Of a DNA stretch of 64,000 nt, positions 22,106 to 34,075 are shown in pieces. Numbering within the stretch: position 1 is the stretch's first letter; each line of letters starts with the position of its first letter. The notes beneath the pieces were generated by a model, which saw only the letters and a program-made list of their open reading frames with translations, was not told the origin of the DNA and did no database searches. The translations under genes and the position numbers were made by a program. Where the stretch lies: assembly GCA_030998225.1 (NCBI GenBank), contig JAPYXD010000753.1, positions 5,536,001-5,600,000 on the forward strand, written 5' to 3'. The DNA comes from Diplolepis rosae. Its lineage: Eukaryota; Arthropoda; Insecta; Hymenoptera; Diplolepididae.

Positions 22106-23279
22106 ATTTTTATATATAATAGCCACGTGGCAATTTTAACAATGATTTGTAATTTGTAATCCAAAATGTGCATAAGTAGCCGATAAAAAAGATAAAAATC
22201 GTTTACTGATTCAATCAGTCTTGATTCTGAATTATAATTAGTTTACAGAACTGATTAGCAGTCAAATTTCTCATATTAACAAAGTATTTTGTGTTAAGTG
22301 TCATAAAAAGTAATTAAATATAATTTCCACTTTTTGGAACATTTTGAGTAAAAAAATGCTTATTTCTTGAAAAATTAGAATTATCTATTAAAGTTTTGGT
22401 AAAAAACTAATAATTGTAGGTTAATGCTTTTCAAGTTTTTAGAAAGTAACACTAACTTGTTACTTTTTGGTGCCAATGTTTTAAAATTGAATTTTAAAAT
22501 CATACGTCACCTATAATTTACAAAACTGAATTTTAAAAGGGATAAATTATAACTCACAGGTCCAGAGGTTTTTTGGTGCTATAGTCTATAATTTATATAA
22601 TTAAAACGAATTTGGTTTTTGTTTTGCTTAAGAATTCCATTCGAATTGGTTTGCTTCGGAAAATGAATGAACTTGACATGCTTACTCTAACGACTTAATA
22701 ATTCTTTCTCCAAAATTTGGAAACCTGCGATTGATCCTTGAAAAATTTACATAAGCCTTCAACCATCAATGATAAATTATCAAGTTAAGACATCTTTTTA
22801 TTCTGGAGACGAAGAAAACAGAAAAGATGCTAATTTAAGGACTAAAATCACCAGGAAACAATATTTCTACCGTTTTTGAAATATGATCAACTCAGTTTTT
22901 AATATTCTACTCCTTATTTCAAAATTTGCTGTAAATGTATTTATAGTTGGAAAACAATTTCCGCAGTTGGACTAATGAAATCTTTCACGTTTTTTCTAAA
23001 ATTGGGAAAGGTTTTTACCTCGGAAATGAGCGGTCGAAATATTTTTCCGCTCACTATCGTTGAGAAGGAAACTGTCAGTCAACTCCAAACTGCAAGGTTC
23101 CTTTTCCAATTTAATATGACATAAAAATGACACTAAAAGAAGATTTTGGTATCTCACATCCACGTTTCGATCTGGTGTCAAATCTTGGACTTTCTTTTTC
23201 AAAATAATGATGAATTATATTTTAAAGTATTTAGATAATTATATTAAAAAGATGATTTTACGTCCGAGTAATTTTATTC
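22106..23279. other. AT-rich intergenic sequence
   Basis: No recognised gene or repeat. The 68-residue minus-strand frame (22996-23202) is Lys/Ser/Asn-rich and unsupported. Confidence 0.35.
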
Positions 23280-24456
23280 ATTAGAGAATGGAGAATTACC
23301 AACATCAGACCAAATGGATTTTCATCAAATTTATTTTCTTTTAAAATGACGACGTTTAGATGACATTGTGACATCCTCTTCTGATCAAAAAACATTTGTT
23401 TCAATAATTAATCTGTAATTATAATATCCTTCCACATTTACACTAAACATGACAACTAATTATTTATAAATTTTTGTCATATTTTAGTCAATACATTGTT
23501 ACAATTTATAAAACTTGGTACGTTTGCATTGGCTTTAGGGTCCATAATTAAATGACGAAGTCCATTTAATCAGACGTTTTAATTATTAACATTGTTATGA
23601 TATATATATTTGATATACGGTCAAAGAAAAAATTTCTTCGAATTGAAGAAAGTTTTGTTGATTTAAAAAAAATTTCTTTAATGTAAACAAATCTATTTTT
23701 TTGGATCAAAGACCATTTTCTTGAATCAACAAAACTTTCTTTAATTCAAAGAAATATTTTCTTTGGCCGTATATCAAAGAAATGTTTCTTTGATTCAAAG
23801 AAACTGTTTTCTCAGTGTATATTGACTAAAATATTACAAAAATGTACAAATATATTGTAACAATATATTGACTAAAATATGACGAAATTTGATTTTTACA
23901 TTGACTAAAATATGACAAAATTTGTTTTTTATATTGACTAAAATATGACAAAAATTGACAAATATATTCCAACAATGTATTGACTAAAATATTGCAAAAT
24001 TTGTTTTTTATATTTACTAAAATATGACAAAAATTGACAAATGTATTGTAACAATTAAAAGAATTGTGAAATTTTTCTGTGGAAAAAAAGACGCTTTCGA
24101 CTTTGCTGGCATGCATTGACTAAAATATGACAAAATTTGATATTTTATATTGACTAAAATATTACCAAAATTTACAAATATATTGTAACAATATATTGAC
24201 TAAAAAATGACAAAATTTGTTTTTTATATTCACTAAAATATGATAAAAATTGACAAATATATTCCAACAATGTATTGACTAAAATATGACAAAAATTTAC
24301 AAATAATTATTATATTATAACTACAGATTAATTACTGAAACAAATGTTTTTTGATCTGAGGATGATGGCATAATATCATCGAAACGTCATTTTAAAAGAA
24401 AATAAATTTGATGAAAATCCATTTGGTCTAAAGTTGGTCATTTTCCATTCTCTAGT
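23280..24456. mobile_element. Foldback element with an internal tandem array
   Basis: The left arm (23283-23425; TTAGAGAATGGAGAATTACC, CATCAAATTTATTTTCTTTT, AAAAAACATTTGTTTCA) is mirrored by the right arm (24320-24455; TGAAACAAATGTTTTTTGAT, AAAAGAAAATAAATTTGATG, CCATTCTCTAG). Between them, 23460-24305 is filled by a unit of about 25 bp (TATTGACTAAAATATGACAA) repeated about a dozen times, plus a second palindrome at 23608-23782. The right arm contains a hairpin followed by GAAACGTC (see findings). Confidence 0.8.
23600..23820. mobile_element. CAAAGAAA-filled palindrome, one TCAGTGTA end kept
   Basis: TATACGGTCAAAGAAAA (23606) mirrors TTTTCTTTGGCCGTATA (23758), and the interior is a series of TTTCTTTGATTCAAAGAAA words. 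The right end TTTTCTCAGTGTA matches the termini of the 53340-53540 element. It is nested in the foldback 23280-24456. Confidence 0.65.
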
Positions 24457-25140
24457 GTATTTACCTACATAAAAATAATAAAATCAAAAGAATAAGTATA
24501 ATTTACCTACTATAATACAATTGTAGCAAATATACTACCCATACTCAAAAATATAGTCTTTTCTCTTCGTAAAGATTGAGGAATTAGTATAATTTTACGT
24601 AGGAAACGAAGAAAGAAATACAACTTTCCATGGAAAAAGGAAATGGGGGCTTTGTCTTCAACTAGCACCCCATAGAGTGTCGTAAACGACAAATCTGTTT
24701 AACCGTAAAGTACCCAAGGTGTAGGCCTCAAGAAAAAGGTTCATCGTAACAAGTACCATCAAGGACTCAAAAGTGTAAAAGTAAAGATAAAGTATAAAGT
24801 AAACCCACAAAAGGAAAAATGTTCACTCGAAGCTCATAAACCAACATTGAGAAAAAATCGTAACCACAACTGAAAGGTCCTCAAGGAAAAAATGAGAACC
24901 GCAAGGTTAAGAGTTAAAGATTATTTCCATTGAAACTATCTTTTATTGCTTTATTTCCGTTTTTGTTCGAAATTCTTGGTATTGATACTATGAAGCAGAA
25001 AGTTGAAATTTTTGAATAGGAATTTCGAGAGCATCAATTTTATATGGTTGAATTTTTAGATTCGGTTAGGGTGAAAAATGTAATGATGCTTTTTGTGAGA
25101 AGGGGATTTGCACTTTGAATTTTCAAAGACGGGTCCTTTC
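24457..25140. other. AT-rich intergenic sequence
   Basis: AT-rich, with purine-rich stretches at 24700-24910 (AAAGTAAAGATAAAGTATAAAG). No gene or clear repeat. Confidence 0.35.
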
Positions 25141-25500
25141 TAGTGGATGACTCGTATTTTTATCTAAATTCGCAAACATCCAGTATTTACCATTATTTTC
25201 AACCCGTTCCATTCTCCATTTCTTTTGCGACTACTCCTCTAGTCCTTTTCATAGTTATGTGTATTGAACATCAGGATTTACAAGTTTTCAAGGCACTGGC
25301 TTCGGTTAAGTATAAACGATTTCTCGCTGCGCGACAAATCTTCGACCGCAAAGCAGGTACCGCCATTATCCGAAGTGTTGAACCTCTTGGTGCGATTTTC
25401 CACGGGAAAGCCTCTTTGCTTTGCGCTTCGCTTCACAGCATCTCGTCAGATCTTGTAGGCAAAAGGATTATTCAAAATAATACCGATTTCTAACCTCTGG
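25141..25500. other. Unique island with a 116-residue open frame, not called as a gene
   Basis: Balanced composition at 25190-25480. The plus-strand frame 25143-25493 begins MDDSYFYLNSQTSS and has a hydrophobic stretch around residues 22-40 (PFSISFATTPLVLFIVM). I recognise no family, and the AT-rich flanks show no splice or promoter evidence. It is as likely a conserved non-coding element as an exon. Confidence 0.3.
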
Positions 25501-25634
25501 ATCTAAAACAAAGGAGGCCCAGTCGAATTATCCTCTATTCTATATTTGAAGTGAGGATTAGGATCTATTTTAACATTTTTGGCTAAAATGTAGTTTAGAG
25601 ACTTTAAAAGTAAACGTTTTTTATAGAATTTATT

Positions 25635-26740
25635 TTTTAAGGCATAATACCACTTTGATGAGTACAAAAAATTGATCAGCCACAAGAGAATTGTTAATTT
25701 AAAAAAATTTAAAGTAGTAGACTTGCGAAAATTATGCTTCAGGCAAAAATAGATCATTTTGCTTTCATGAATAGCAATATTATTATTGAAGGGATCATTT
25801 AAAAGAAGAATGATTATTTTCCAAAAAAAATATTTCAAAAAGAAAAATAATTTTATCAATAAATTTTCTTTTTCACAACATTTTTTTCTTATTGCTTCGA
25901 GCCAAATTTTTTAAAATGATGTGATTCTAATAAATCGTGGATCCTTTTTTTTTAAGAAAAAGATTCTCTATATTTTGACAGTTTATATCGCATAATTTTT
26001 AAAAATTTGTCTTCAAGCAGTAAAAAAAATAATTTTATTAATAAATTTTATTTTTGACACAACTTTTTTTCTTGACGCTTCTTACCAAATTTTAAAAAAT
26101 TATTCGATTCTAATAAATCATGAATCATTTTTTCAGAGAAAAGATTTCCCACAACTATTCCCTTTCTGGTTTTTGAAAATAAATTCTTTAATGGCTGAAA
26201 CCATTAAAAAACATTTTCCAAAACGAAAAATTGATAAACAAATTGCTGAATTTGATAATAATTTATTCATTTTCGAAAATTGGAAATGGTTAAGTTGTAG
26301 GGAATCTTTTTCTTGAAAAAGTAATTTGTAATTTATTAAAATCGTATAATTTTTTAAAATTTGGTAAGAAGCGATAAAAAAAAGTTGGGGCAAAAATAAA
26401 ATTTATTAATAAAATTATTTTTCTGTATTTCAAATTTTTTTCTTGGAAATTAATCTTTTCTCTTCTAAAATAGCCCTTCAATAATAATATTGCTATTCTT
26501 GAAAGAAAAATTTAGGCCATTTTTAGCAAATTAATTTATCCTAGTTTCCTGTTTTTTACAGGCGATTTTGAATTTAAAAGACAGTCACATAAAAAGATTT
26601 TTTTAATTTGTAAAATATAATTATATAACTAAAGGGTTAATAAATAAAATTAAAAAATTACATTTCAATAACTTTTCTAGTTAAAAAAAAAAATTCCAAA
26701 CAATTGTCTTTTTTTAATCGTAAAAGTGGTATTATGCCAA
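25635..26740. mobile_element. Foldback element with GGCATAATACCACTTT ends
   Basis: GGCATAATACCACTTT at 25641 is mirrored by AAAAGTGGTATTATGCC at 26722-26738. Internal arms repeat AATAATTTTAT.AATAAATTTT, GCAATATTATTATTGAAGG and GATTATTTTCC in both orientations. A related truncated copy is at 60740-61265. The minus-strand frames of 118, 86 and 63 residues follow the repeat. Confidence 0.75.
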
Positions 26741-26929
26741 GTTTATTTGTCACCAAAAATAAATATCGATTAGCGAGACTTGATAAATTATTATACGTTG
26801 TGCTTCAATTGGTTATAATATTGGATTATTAATTTCCGTTTTTTAAAAGAATTTTAATTTAGTAAAAGTAAAAATTCAACGGTGACGGTTTTGAAAATGA
26901 TTTGTTTTGTAGCATAAAAAAATAAATGC

Positions 26930-27330
26930 AGTAATAAAAATGTATCTTTGGATCAAAGAAACATTTCCTTGATATAAGGATTTAAAAAAAAAGTTTTTGG
27001 TTCTGAGAAAGTATTTTCTTTTTGTTTAAATTGAATAACATTTTATTAGTTCAAAAAAACCTTCCTTTTCATTAAAAAAAAAAAAAAATTTCTTCTGATC
27101 GCATATCAAAAGAAATATTCCTCTGATTTTCATTGAAACTAATTTCTGAATATATTTTATTCAAATTTCCATTATTTTTGTAAATTTGAAAAAAATTCCA
27201 GAATAGAGACACACAGGTATTAACAAAAGTATATTTGATTTTCAAAATGTTTTTTGGACGTAAGGAATTTTCTATCATTTGAACAAATCTTCTTCCTTGA
27301 ATCAGAGAAATAAATTTTAAAAAATTAAAC
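26930..27330. repeat. CAAAGAAA-type degenerate repeat
   Basis: TTTGGATCAAAGAAACATTT, GCATATCAAAAGAAATATT and GAATCAGAGAAA recall the element at 23600-23820, but both termini are lost. A run of A's lies at about 27074-27089. Confidence 0.5.
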
Positions 27331-28110
27331 ATCATTTCTTTAAATTACGTACAGGTCCCAGGTACCTGAAATATCGATTTCCACGTGTCAGTATGTGAAT
27401 ACCACCGACTAGCATCTGCTCCAGACACAGGTTACACGACAAGGGGAGTCATATAGAGAGAGAAAGGCAATGATGTATCAAAGAAAGTCTTTTTAAATTT
27501 GCAACTTGAAAGCTTTCAATATCTCTACACTAGAAAATACAATTCTTCTCTACAGGATCTGTCTGCATTTTTTTTTTAAATCAGTAGAAAAAAGAAGGCA
27601 AACGTTGCGGCCACATGTGGGGCCATTTTTTGGCACTTTTAATATTTCAAGTGATTAAAACAATATTCATGATCACAAGCATGTCACGAAAAAATTAAAA
27701 TTTGCCTTTAGCTGTTTTCCAAGATTCGATCCATAAAATTACTTCATCCCGAAAGACGAATTTTAAGCAAATTTACATAATAAACACCAATTAAGGCCAT
27801 AAATCAACCAAACCACGTGACCAAAATATACATTAATTTATTCCTGTAAGATAATTTTTTAAATTTACAAACATCTTACTAAAAATTTGAAAAATATAAC
27901 AGAAGACACTAAAAATGGTCTGTTATCTTCTTTCTAGCAAACATTTGTTTAGAAAAAATAGAACTGGAATAGTTATTGGCAATCAGTTGACTGTAAAACT
28001 TGTTGGAAAATCTCCACTGAAAGGGAGTTGAAAAAAATTCTTTATTATGTGTAGTGATGTATTTTCTAAACTTCCAGAAAGACGTTTTGTAAACTAAAAA
28101 AGCTATCTTA
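27331..28110. repeat. Small unique island, then a copy of the AAGGCCA...CACGTGACC family
   Basis: 27350-27480 is balanced and apparently unique. From about 27780, TTAAGGCCATAAATCAACCA and ACCACGTGACC followed by TAAGATAATTTTTTAAATTT match segments at 39960-40190 and 57405-57775. Here the element is truncated. Confidence 0.55.
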
Positions 28111-28365
28111 TACTCTCTAAATATGAATCAGTCGAAATCTACTGATTCAAATAGCTAAAAAGAGGTTACTGTAAATCAGTCAAATTCCACTGATTGCTTC
28201 AGTGGGAATCAACTGATTAAACAGTGAAAATATTTTTTCCACTGATTCAATCAGTGATAATCAACTAATTTAACAGTCAAATATATTTTTTCACTGGTGA
28301 ATCAGTGAAAGGGCAAATCACTAATTCAATCTGTGAAAATTTGACTGATTCAGATTTAGGGAGTA
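28111..28365. mobile_element. MITE of the ACTCTCTAAAT family, copy 4 (reverse orientation)
   Basis: TA-bounded; TACTCTCTAAATATGAATCA to CAGATTTAGGGAGTA. The palindromic sub-units are intact. Confidence 0.84.
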
Positions 28366-28389
28366 GAATCTTTAGAGTAATTTGATCAC

Positions 28390-29670
28390 TCGACTTAATC
28401 CGAATAAATCCAAACCGGTTTAATAGTATATTGCTCTTTTTTTAATCTTTCCAGTCATTCGCCAAATTCAAGAAATAACCCTAGCGAAAGTTTCGGATCA
28501 GAATTCAATCCGAATCAATCCGACCTCGGCTCAATCTTAATCAAGTTTTTGACCTGAATCAATCCAAATAAATTCTAAGTTGAAATGATTCGGATTTAAA
28601 ATTTGGTTTACACTAATACGAGCTCGGATTGATTCGGATTCATTGGGATTGAATTGTATTAAATTGACTTGAGTCGCATTTATTTTAAACCGATTTGCAT
28701 CAAACGATATTCAAAGCGTTTTTCAGATTAGTTCAGAATAATTTGAAATGATTCATGAATAGATTTCAAAATAGCTGTGGTTGGTCGAACTTGGTTCTAA
28801 TGTGAAACTCTTCCCAGGACGCACACCTGGAAACATTTTCGAAAAGGAATTCAGTCCGAATGAATCCGATCCATTTTGAACTTTTCAAAATCATTCCGAA
28901 TAACATTTCGTGTATCGTTTGATGAAAATCGCTCGAAAATCAATCTAAATTAATCCTATTCATTCCGCTTCAATCTGAACTAATTCAAACCGAGATAATC
29001 CGAGGTAGGAATGATTCGGATTGAAAGCTTGATAGGATTCATTTTGATTTATGCCTCGCACTGAAGCGGAAAGAATCGGATTGTCTCTTGAGCGTTTTTC
29101 ACCAAACGAGATACAAAACACTCTTTGCATTAATTCGGATTAAGTCAGAATGGTTATAAAAAGATTTTGGAATGCCTCGGAATAGCTTTAATCCGCTCGA
29201 ATTGGATTCTAATCTAAAACTTTTGCTTGAGTGCACCCAGGTGAAATTTCGGAAAGGAATTCAAATCGAATGAATCCGATCCATTCTAGAGTCTCTTTTT
29301 GAATCATTCTAAAAAACGTTTAGTGTTAAAAATCAATCTAACTTGATTAAATTCACTCCGATTGAATCCGAACCAAGTTTTTCATCAGAAAAAATCCGAT
29401 CTCGGATTGATCTAAAGCGAATTTATAATCCGAATTAATCCAAGGTCGGAATGATCCGGATTTAAAACTTGTTTCTGATTCATTCGAATTAAAGCAGAAT
29501 AAATCGGATTGACTTTTGACCGTTTTTTATTAAACAAGATACAAAACATTTTTCGTATTGGTTTGGAATAAATCAGAATGGTTCGGAAACAGATTCCGGA
29601 ATGGTTCGGAATAACTCTGATTCGCTCGGATTGAATTCTAATCCGAAACTTTTGCCAGGGTGGTTAATCC
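28390..29670. repeat. Clustered copies of the ATTCGGATTG foldback family
   Basis: Several overlapping partial copies. CCCTAGCGAAAGTTTCGGAT at about 28480 gives one left end and CCGAAACTTTTGCCAGGG at 29643 a right end. Internal AACCATTC.GAAA, CGTTTGATGAAAA and TCATCAAACGAGA words recur at about 28920, 29095 and 29525. No frame is supported. Confidence 0.7.
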
Positions 29671-30090
29671 ATGGGCTTAAAAACTAAATTTACAGATCCA
29701 TACTCTAAATTCTTCGATTGAATTGGCAGGTGTTTCAAGTGCTTTTTTCCGATTCGCCATCAGTCCAAGAAAATGTGTTCAGCGAACGCGTTTGTAATAT
29801 ATCCAAGGGGACAATCTGTGACGTAGATGTGTTGATTGTGTCGTTCGATTCTCGTCTCGTCCCATTCGAGGAAAATAAGAAACGATGATAAACTTGACAA
29901 GGTCGAACTCTTAGGAACGTTGGGTCGTTACTACGTGATTGACATTGCCAATTGAAACTGAGTCTCAACTGTCTTCAGAACCCGGACCAAACCCCCGTTA
30001 AATGGTCACGAAATTAATCTCCAATCAAGGCACGAGTCTTTCGGAATATTTCCTCTGCCCTTTGTTATACATAAGGTACAGTTCGTGACG
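29671..30090. other. GC-balanced unique island with GCAGGTG
   Basis: The island includes GCAGGTG at 29726-29732 and many CpG words (CGAACGCGTTTG, GACGTAGATG, GTCGTTCGATTCTCG). The minus-strand frame 29735-29968 is not recognised. It is a candidate enhancer 13 kb upstream of ASH. Confidence 0.4.
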
Positions 30091-30637
30091 GGAAACGAAA
30101 TGGAAGTAGTCCCTCAAAATGCAAATGCACCTTTTGCCACTTTTTCGGAAAATTTATCGTCTCTTCTAATTTATTCATTTCACCGATTCCTCTTCTCAAA
30201 AACAAAAACGAAAATTAGTGGTTTTTTCGTGAAACGAAAAGTAAACGTGAACTTTTTCAGAAAAAAGTTGTAAAATGTTGTAGTAAAATAGAGAAATGAA
30301 GTGTAAATGATTAGAATTAAAGAAGGCATAATTTGGGGATAGGGGGGGGGGGGGGGAGGAGTTCTTTTCGTTTTGGAGCCGAAAGTTCTTGCTGTAGTAA
30401 TAACTCATAAATATTCATAAATATAGACACGCGTGTCGAACAAGTTGAATCTTCTTGAATGTAAAAATAGAGATAAAAATTAAGTATTCGAACATGTGAG
30501 CACGCGACTTACGATGGTTGTGATATATACGTTGCTATACAGAGTCAACCTGTGTTGTATAAATGAATATATAACAGGTACTTCAAACGTTAAAAGAGAA
30601 CTGCTCTCCTTTGAAAATTTTTTTTTAAGTGAAATAG
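30091..30637. other. Intergenic sequence with a 15-G run
   Basis: AT-rich sequence interrupted by 15 consecutive G at 30342-30356, a potential G-quadruplex-like tract or polymerase-slippage site. Nothing else is identified. Confidence 0.5.
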
Positions 30638-31145
30638 AATTTTGGAACCTAATCTAGAAAATTTTTAAATTGCTAAAATCAATTTTAGAACAAATTTTTT
30701 TTCGTATTATTCAATTAAAAAGTTTAAATTGGTTAGAGTTAATTTAGACTCCAATTCAATTGGAACCTTACTGAAAATCCCTATACAGGAACCTATTTGG
30801 GTTCCCGTCCGAGAACCCATATTGTAAACTCTATTAGAACCTATTCCATTCCCTATAGGAATTTAAAACATAAATTGGTACACAAAATAAGATAGGAACA
30901 TACCCAGGTTTTTATAAAGGTTCCTATTTTGGTTCTTTTTTCACGATTCACTATAATATTTCCTAATTGAAATTTTTTTACACATAAATGTCTTCACAAA
31001 ATAAAAATTGATATAGAAAATCGCACAGGGTTTTAATAGATTCCCATGGTTGGTAATATGGGTTCCTATGCATATTACGATGGGTTCCATACAGGAACCT
31101 AGGTGGCTTCCTAAATGGGTTCATATTCAGAAATTTTCAACAGAG
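30638..31145. repeat. GGTTCCTA / TAGGAACC-filled repeat
   Basis: GGAACCTA and GGTTCC alternate on both strands more than ten times (TTGGGTTCCCGTCCGAGAAC, CCCTATAGGAATT, CATACAGGAACCTAGG). It has the design of other MITEs here, whose bodies are made of one short palindrome; ends are not clear. Confidence 0.6.
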
Positions 31146-31589
31146 GATCATCTTGGTTGAAATTTTTTCAAAAATTGTGACTTATTAGTTTGAATTTTTT
31201 TGCAGTATAGAGTATGGGTTATAAATTATTTTTGGGAAAAAAGAAGTAGTCTGTTTAAGCATTCTATTTAGGCCACTGGTGATTTTTATAAACCAACATA
31301 GAGAAGGTGGCCAACGCCTTCTTTCCATTCCTTCGATTGTCGGCGATCCTCGCCTGGACGGACGGTAGTGATCTTCAGGGATCCACCTCTTAAGGATAAT
31401 TATATGCTAGGCGAGAGATCGTTTCAAGTCTCAAAGAGTCCGTCGCACAGGACCTGAGAGATCAGCAGGACATCTCGTCAAAGCAACAAGTCACTCCTTC
31501 GCGCCGCTGCTGATAATCGCTAATTACAAACCGATCGTTAATTACAAGCCTTCTTACGGAAAGGACGAATGGGATCGTCCCACTTGTCT
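31146..31589. other. Unique GC-balanced island
   Basis: 31290-31575 is balanced (GATCCTCGCCTGGACGGACG, TTCGCGCCGCTGCTGATAA) and apparently single-copy. No open frame. Candidate regulatory DNA. Confidence 0.4.
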
Positions 31590-34075
31590 TGGAAAAATTC
31601 TAAGCACTCTGAATTTGCACCTGTCACTTTTGAAGCTGCATCCATAATTTTCCCTCATCTTAACCCTAGCAAAAGCCTCGGATTGATCCTTAATCCGAAC
31701 GAATCAGACTTATTCTGAGCCATTTCGAAATAACAGAAAAAACGTTTTAAATCTTGTCCGATTCAAATTTATTGGAAATCATTCCGAGACTTTAATTCGA
31801 ATCAATCCAAAATCGGGATGTTTTAAACAGAATGTTCAATCAGAATCAGTCCGAATGATTTATTCGATTTGATTCGAGTTTAAAGCTTTATAGGATTCAT
31901 TTGTATTGAAACGGATAAAACCGGATTGACTTTTGGCCGTTTTTCATCAAAGGAGATACAAAACGCTTTTTGGATTGGTTCGGAATAAGTCAGACTGGTT
32001 CGAAATAAGTCAGAATGGTTCGAAATAGCTCTAATCGGTTTGATTTGGATTCTAATTTAAAAATGTTGCTTGAGTGCACCATGGTAAAATTTCGGAATTG
32101 AATTCAGTTAGAATGAATCCGATCCAATCTAGAGTCGGTTTTCAAATCATTCTGAAAAGCGTTTAGTGTCAAAAATCAATCTAACTTGATTAAATTCATT
32201 CCGATTGAATCCGAATCAAGTTTTTCATGATACTAAATCCGATTTCGGATTTATTTAAAAGCATTTACAATCCGAATTAATCTAAGATCTAGAAAAAATT
32301 GTAATTACTCTGAATTTGCACCTGTCATTTTTGAAGCTGCATCCATAATTTTCTATCATTTTAACCATAGCAAAAGTCTCGGATTGATCCTCAATCCGAG
32401 CGAATCAGACTTATTCTGAGCCATTTCGAAATCTGTTTCCGAACCATTTCGAAATTATACAAAAAAACGTTTTAAATCTCGTTTGATTCAAATTTATTGA
32501 AAATCATTCCGAGATTTTAATTCGAATCAATCCGGACTCAGGTTGTTTTAAACAGAATTTTCAATCAGAATCAGTCCGAATGATTTATTCGATTTGATTC
32601 GGGTTTCAAGCTTGATAGGATTCATTTGTATTGAAACGGATAGAACCGGATTGACTTTTGGCCGTTTTTCATCAAAGGAGATACAAAACGCTTTTTGGAT
32701 TGGTTCGGAATAAGTCAGAATGGTTCGAAATAGCTCTAATCGGTTTGATTTGGATTCTAATTTAAAAATGTTGCTTGAGTGCACCATGGTAAAATTTCGG
32801 AATTGAATTCAGTTAGAATGAATCCGATCCAATCTAGAGTCGGTTTTCAAATCATTCTGAAAAACGTTTAGTGTCAAAAATCAATCTAACTTGATTAAAT
32901 TCATTCCGATTGAATCCGAATCAAGTTTTTCATGATACTAAATCCGATTTCGGATTGATTTAAAACGAATTTATAATCCGAATTAATCTAAGATCTAGAA
33001 AAAATTCTTATTACTCTGAATTTGCACCTGTCATTTTTGAAGCTGCATCCATAATTTTCTCTCATTTTAACCCTAGCAAAAGCCTCGGATTGATCCTTAA
33101 TCCGAACGAATCAGACATATTCTGAGCCATTTCGAAATAATAGAAAAAACGTTTTAAATCTTGTTCGATTCAAATTTATTGGAAATCATTCCGAGACTTT
33201 AATTCGAATCAATCCAAACTCGGGATGTTTTAAACAGAATTTTCAATCAGAATCAGTCCGAATGATTTATTCGATTTGATTCGGGTTGAAAGCTTGATAG
33301 GATTCATTTGTATTGAAACGGATAGAACCAGATTGAATTTTGACCGTTTTTCATCAAAGGAGATACAAAACGTTTTTTGGATTGATTCGGAATAAGTCAG
33401 AATGGTTCGGAATAGCTCTAATCGGTTTGATATGGATTCTAATTTAAAAATGTTGCTTGAGTGCACCATAGTAAAATTTCGGAAAGGAATTCAGTTAGAA
33501 TGAATCCGATCCAATCTAGAGTCGGTTTTCAAATCATTCTGAAAAACGTTTAGTGCCAAAAATCAATCTAACTTGATTAAATTCATTCCGATTGAATCCG
33601 AATCAAGTTTTTCATGATACTAAATCCGATTTTGGATTGATTTAAAACGAATTTATAATCCGAATTAATCTAAGATCTAGAAAAAATTCTAATTACTCTG
33701 AATTTGCACCTGTCATTTTTGAAGCTGCATCCATAATTTTCCCTCATCTTAACTAATCTTATTCCGATCCATTTCGAAATCTGTTTCCGAACCATTTTGA
33801 AAGAATTCAAAAAACGTTTTGAATCTCGTTCGATTTAAATTATTTGAAAATAATTCTGAGATTTTAATTTGAATCAATCCGAACTCAGGTTGTTTTAAAT
33901 ATAATTTTCATCAGAATCAGTCCGAATGATTTATCCGGTTTGATTCGGATTGATTTTAAACTGATTTGCATCAAACGAGATCGAAAATATTTTTCGAAAT
34001 CGTTCCAAACAGCTTTCGGAATGGATCGGATTCGCTCGAATTGAATTTCCTTCCAAAGCATCTGCCAGGGAATAT
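31590..34075. repeat. 700-bp tandem repeat derived from the ATTCGGATTG family, 3.5 copies
   Basis: The anchor GCACCTGTCA lies at 31618, 32318, 33024 and 33706, giving spacings of 700, 706 and 682 bp. Each unit carries GAAGCTGCATCCATAATTTT, a family left end (ACC.TAGCAAAAG.CTCGGATT), a CATCAAAGGAGATACAAAAC block and GTGCACCATGGTAAAATTTC. The 79-residue minus-strand frames at 32548 and 33230 are the same position in successive units, so they are repeat artefacts. The fourth copy breaks off near 34075 at TGCCAGGG. Confidence 0.88.

Noticed and set aside
24356..24388. Hammerhead ribozyme
   Set aside because: CTGAGGA fits the CUGANGA box, but the following bases cannot form stem II with the proper closing pair next to GAAA. 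The stem seen (GATGAT/ATCATC) would consume core residues.
32548..33469. Two nearly identical 79-residue minus-strand frames
   Set aside because: They occupy the same place in successive 700-bp tandem units and consist of repeat-derived sequence.
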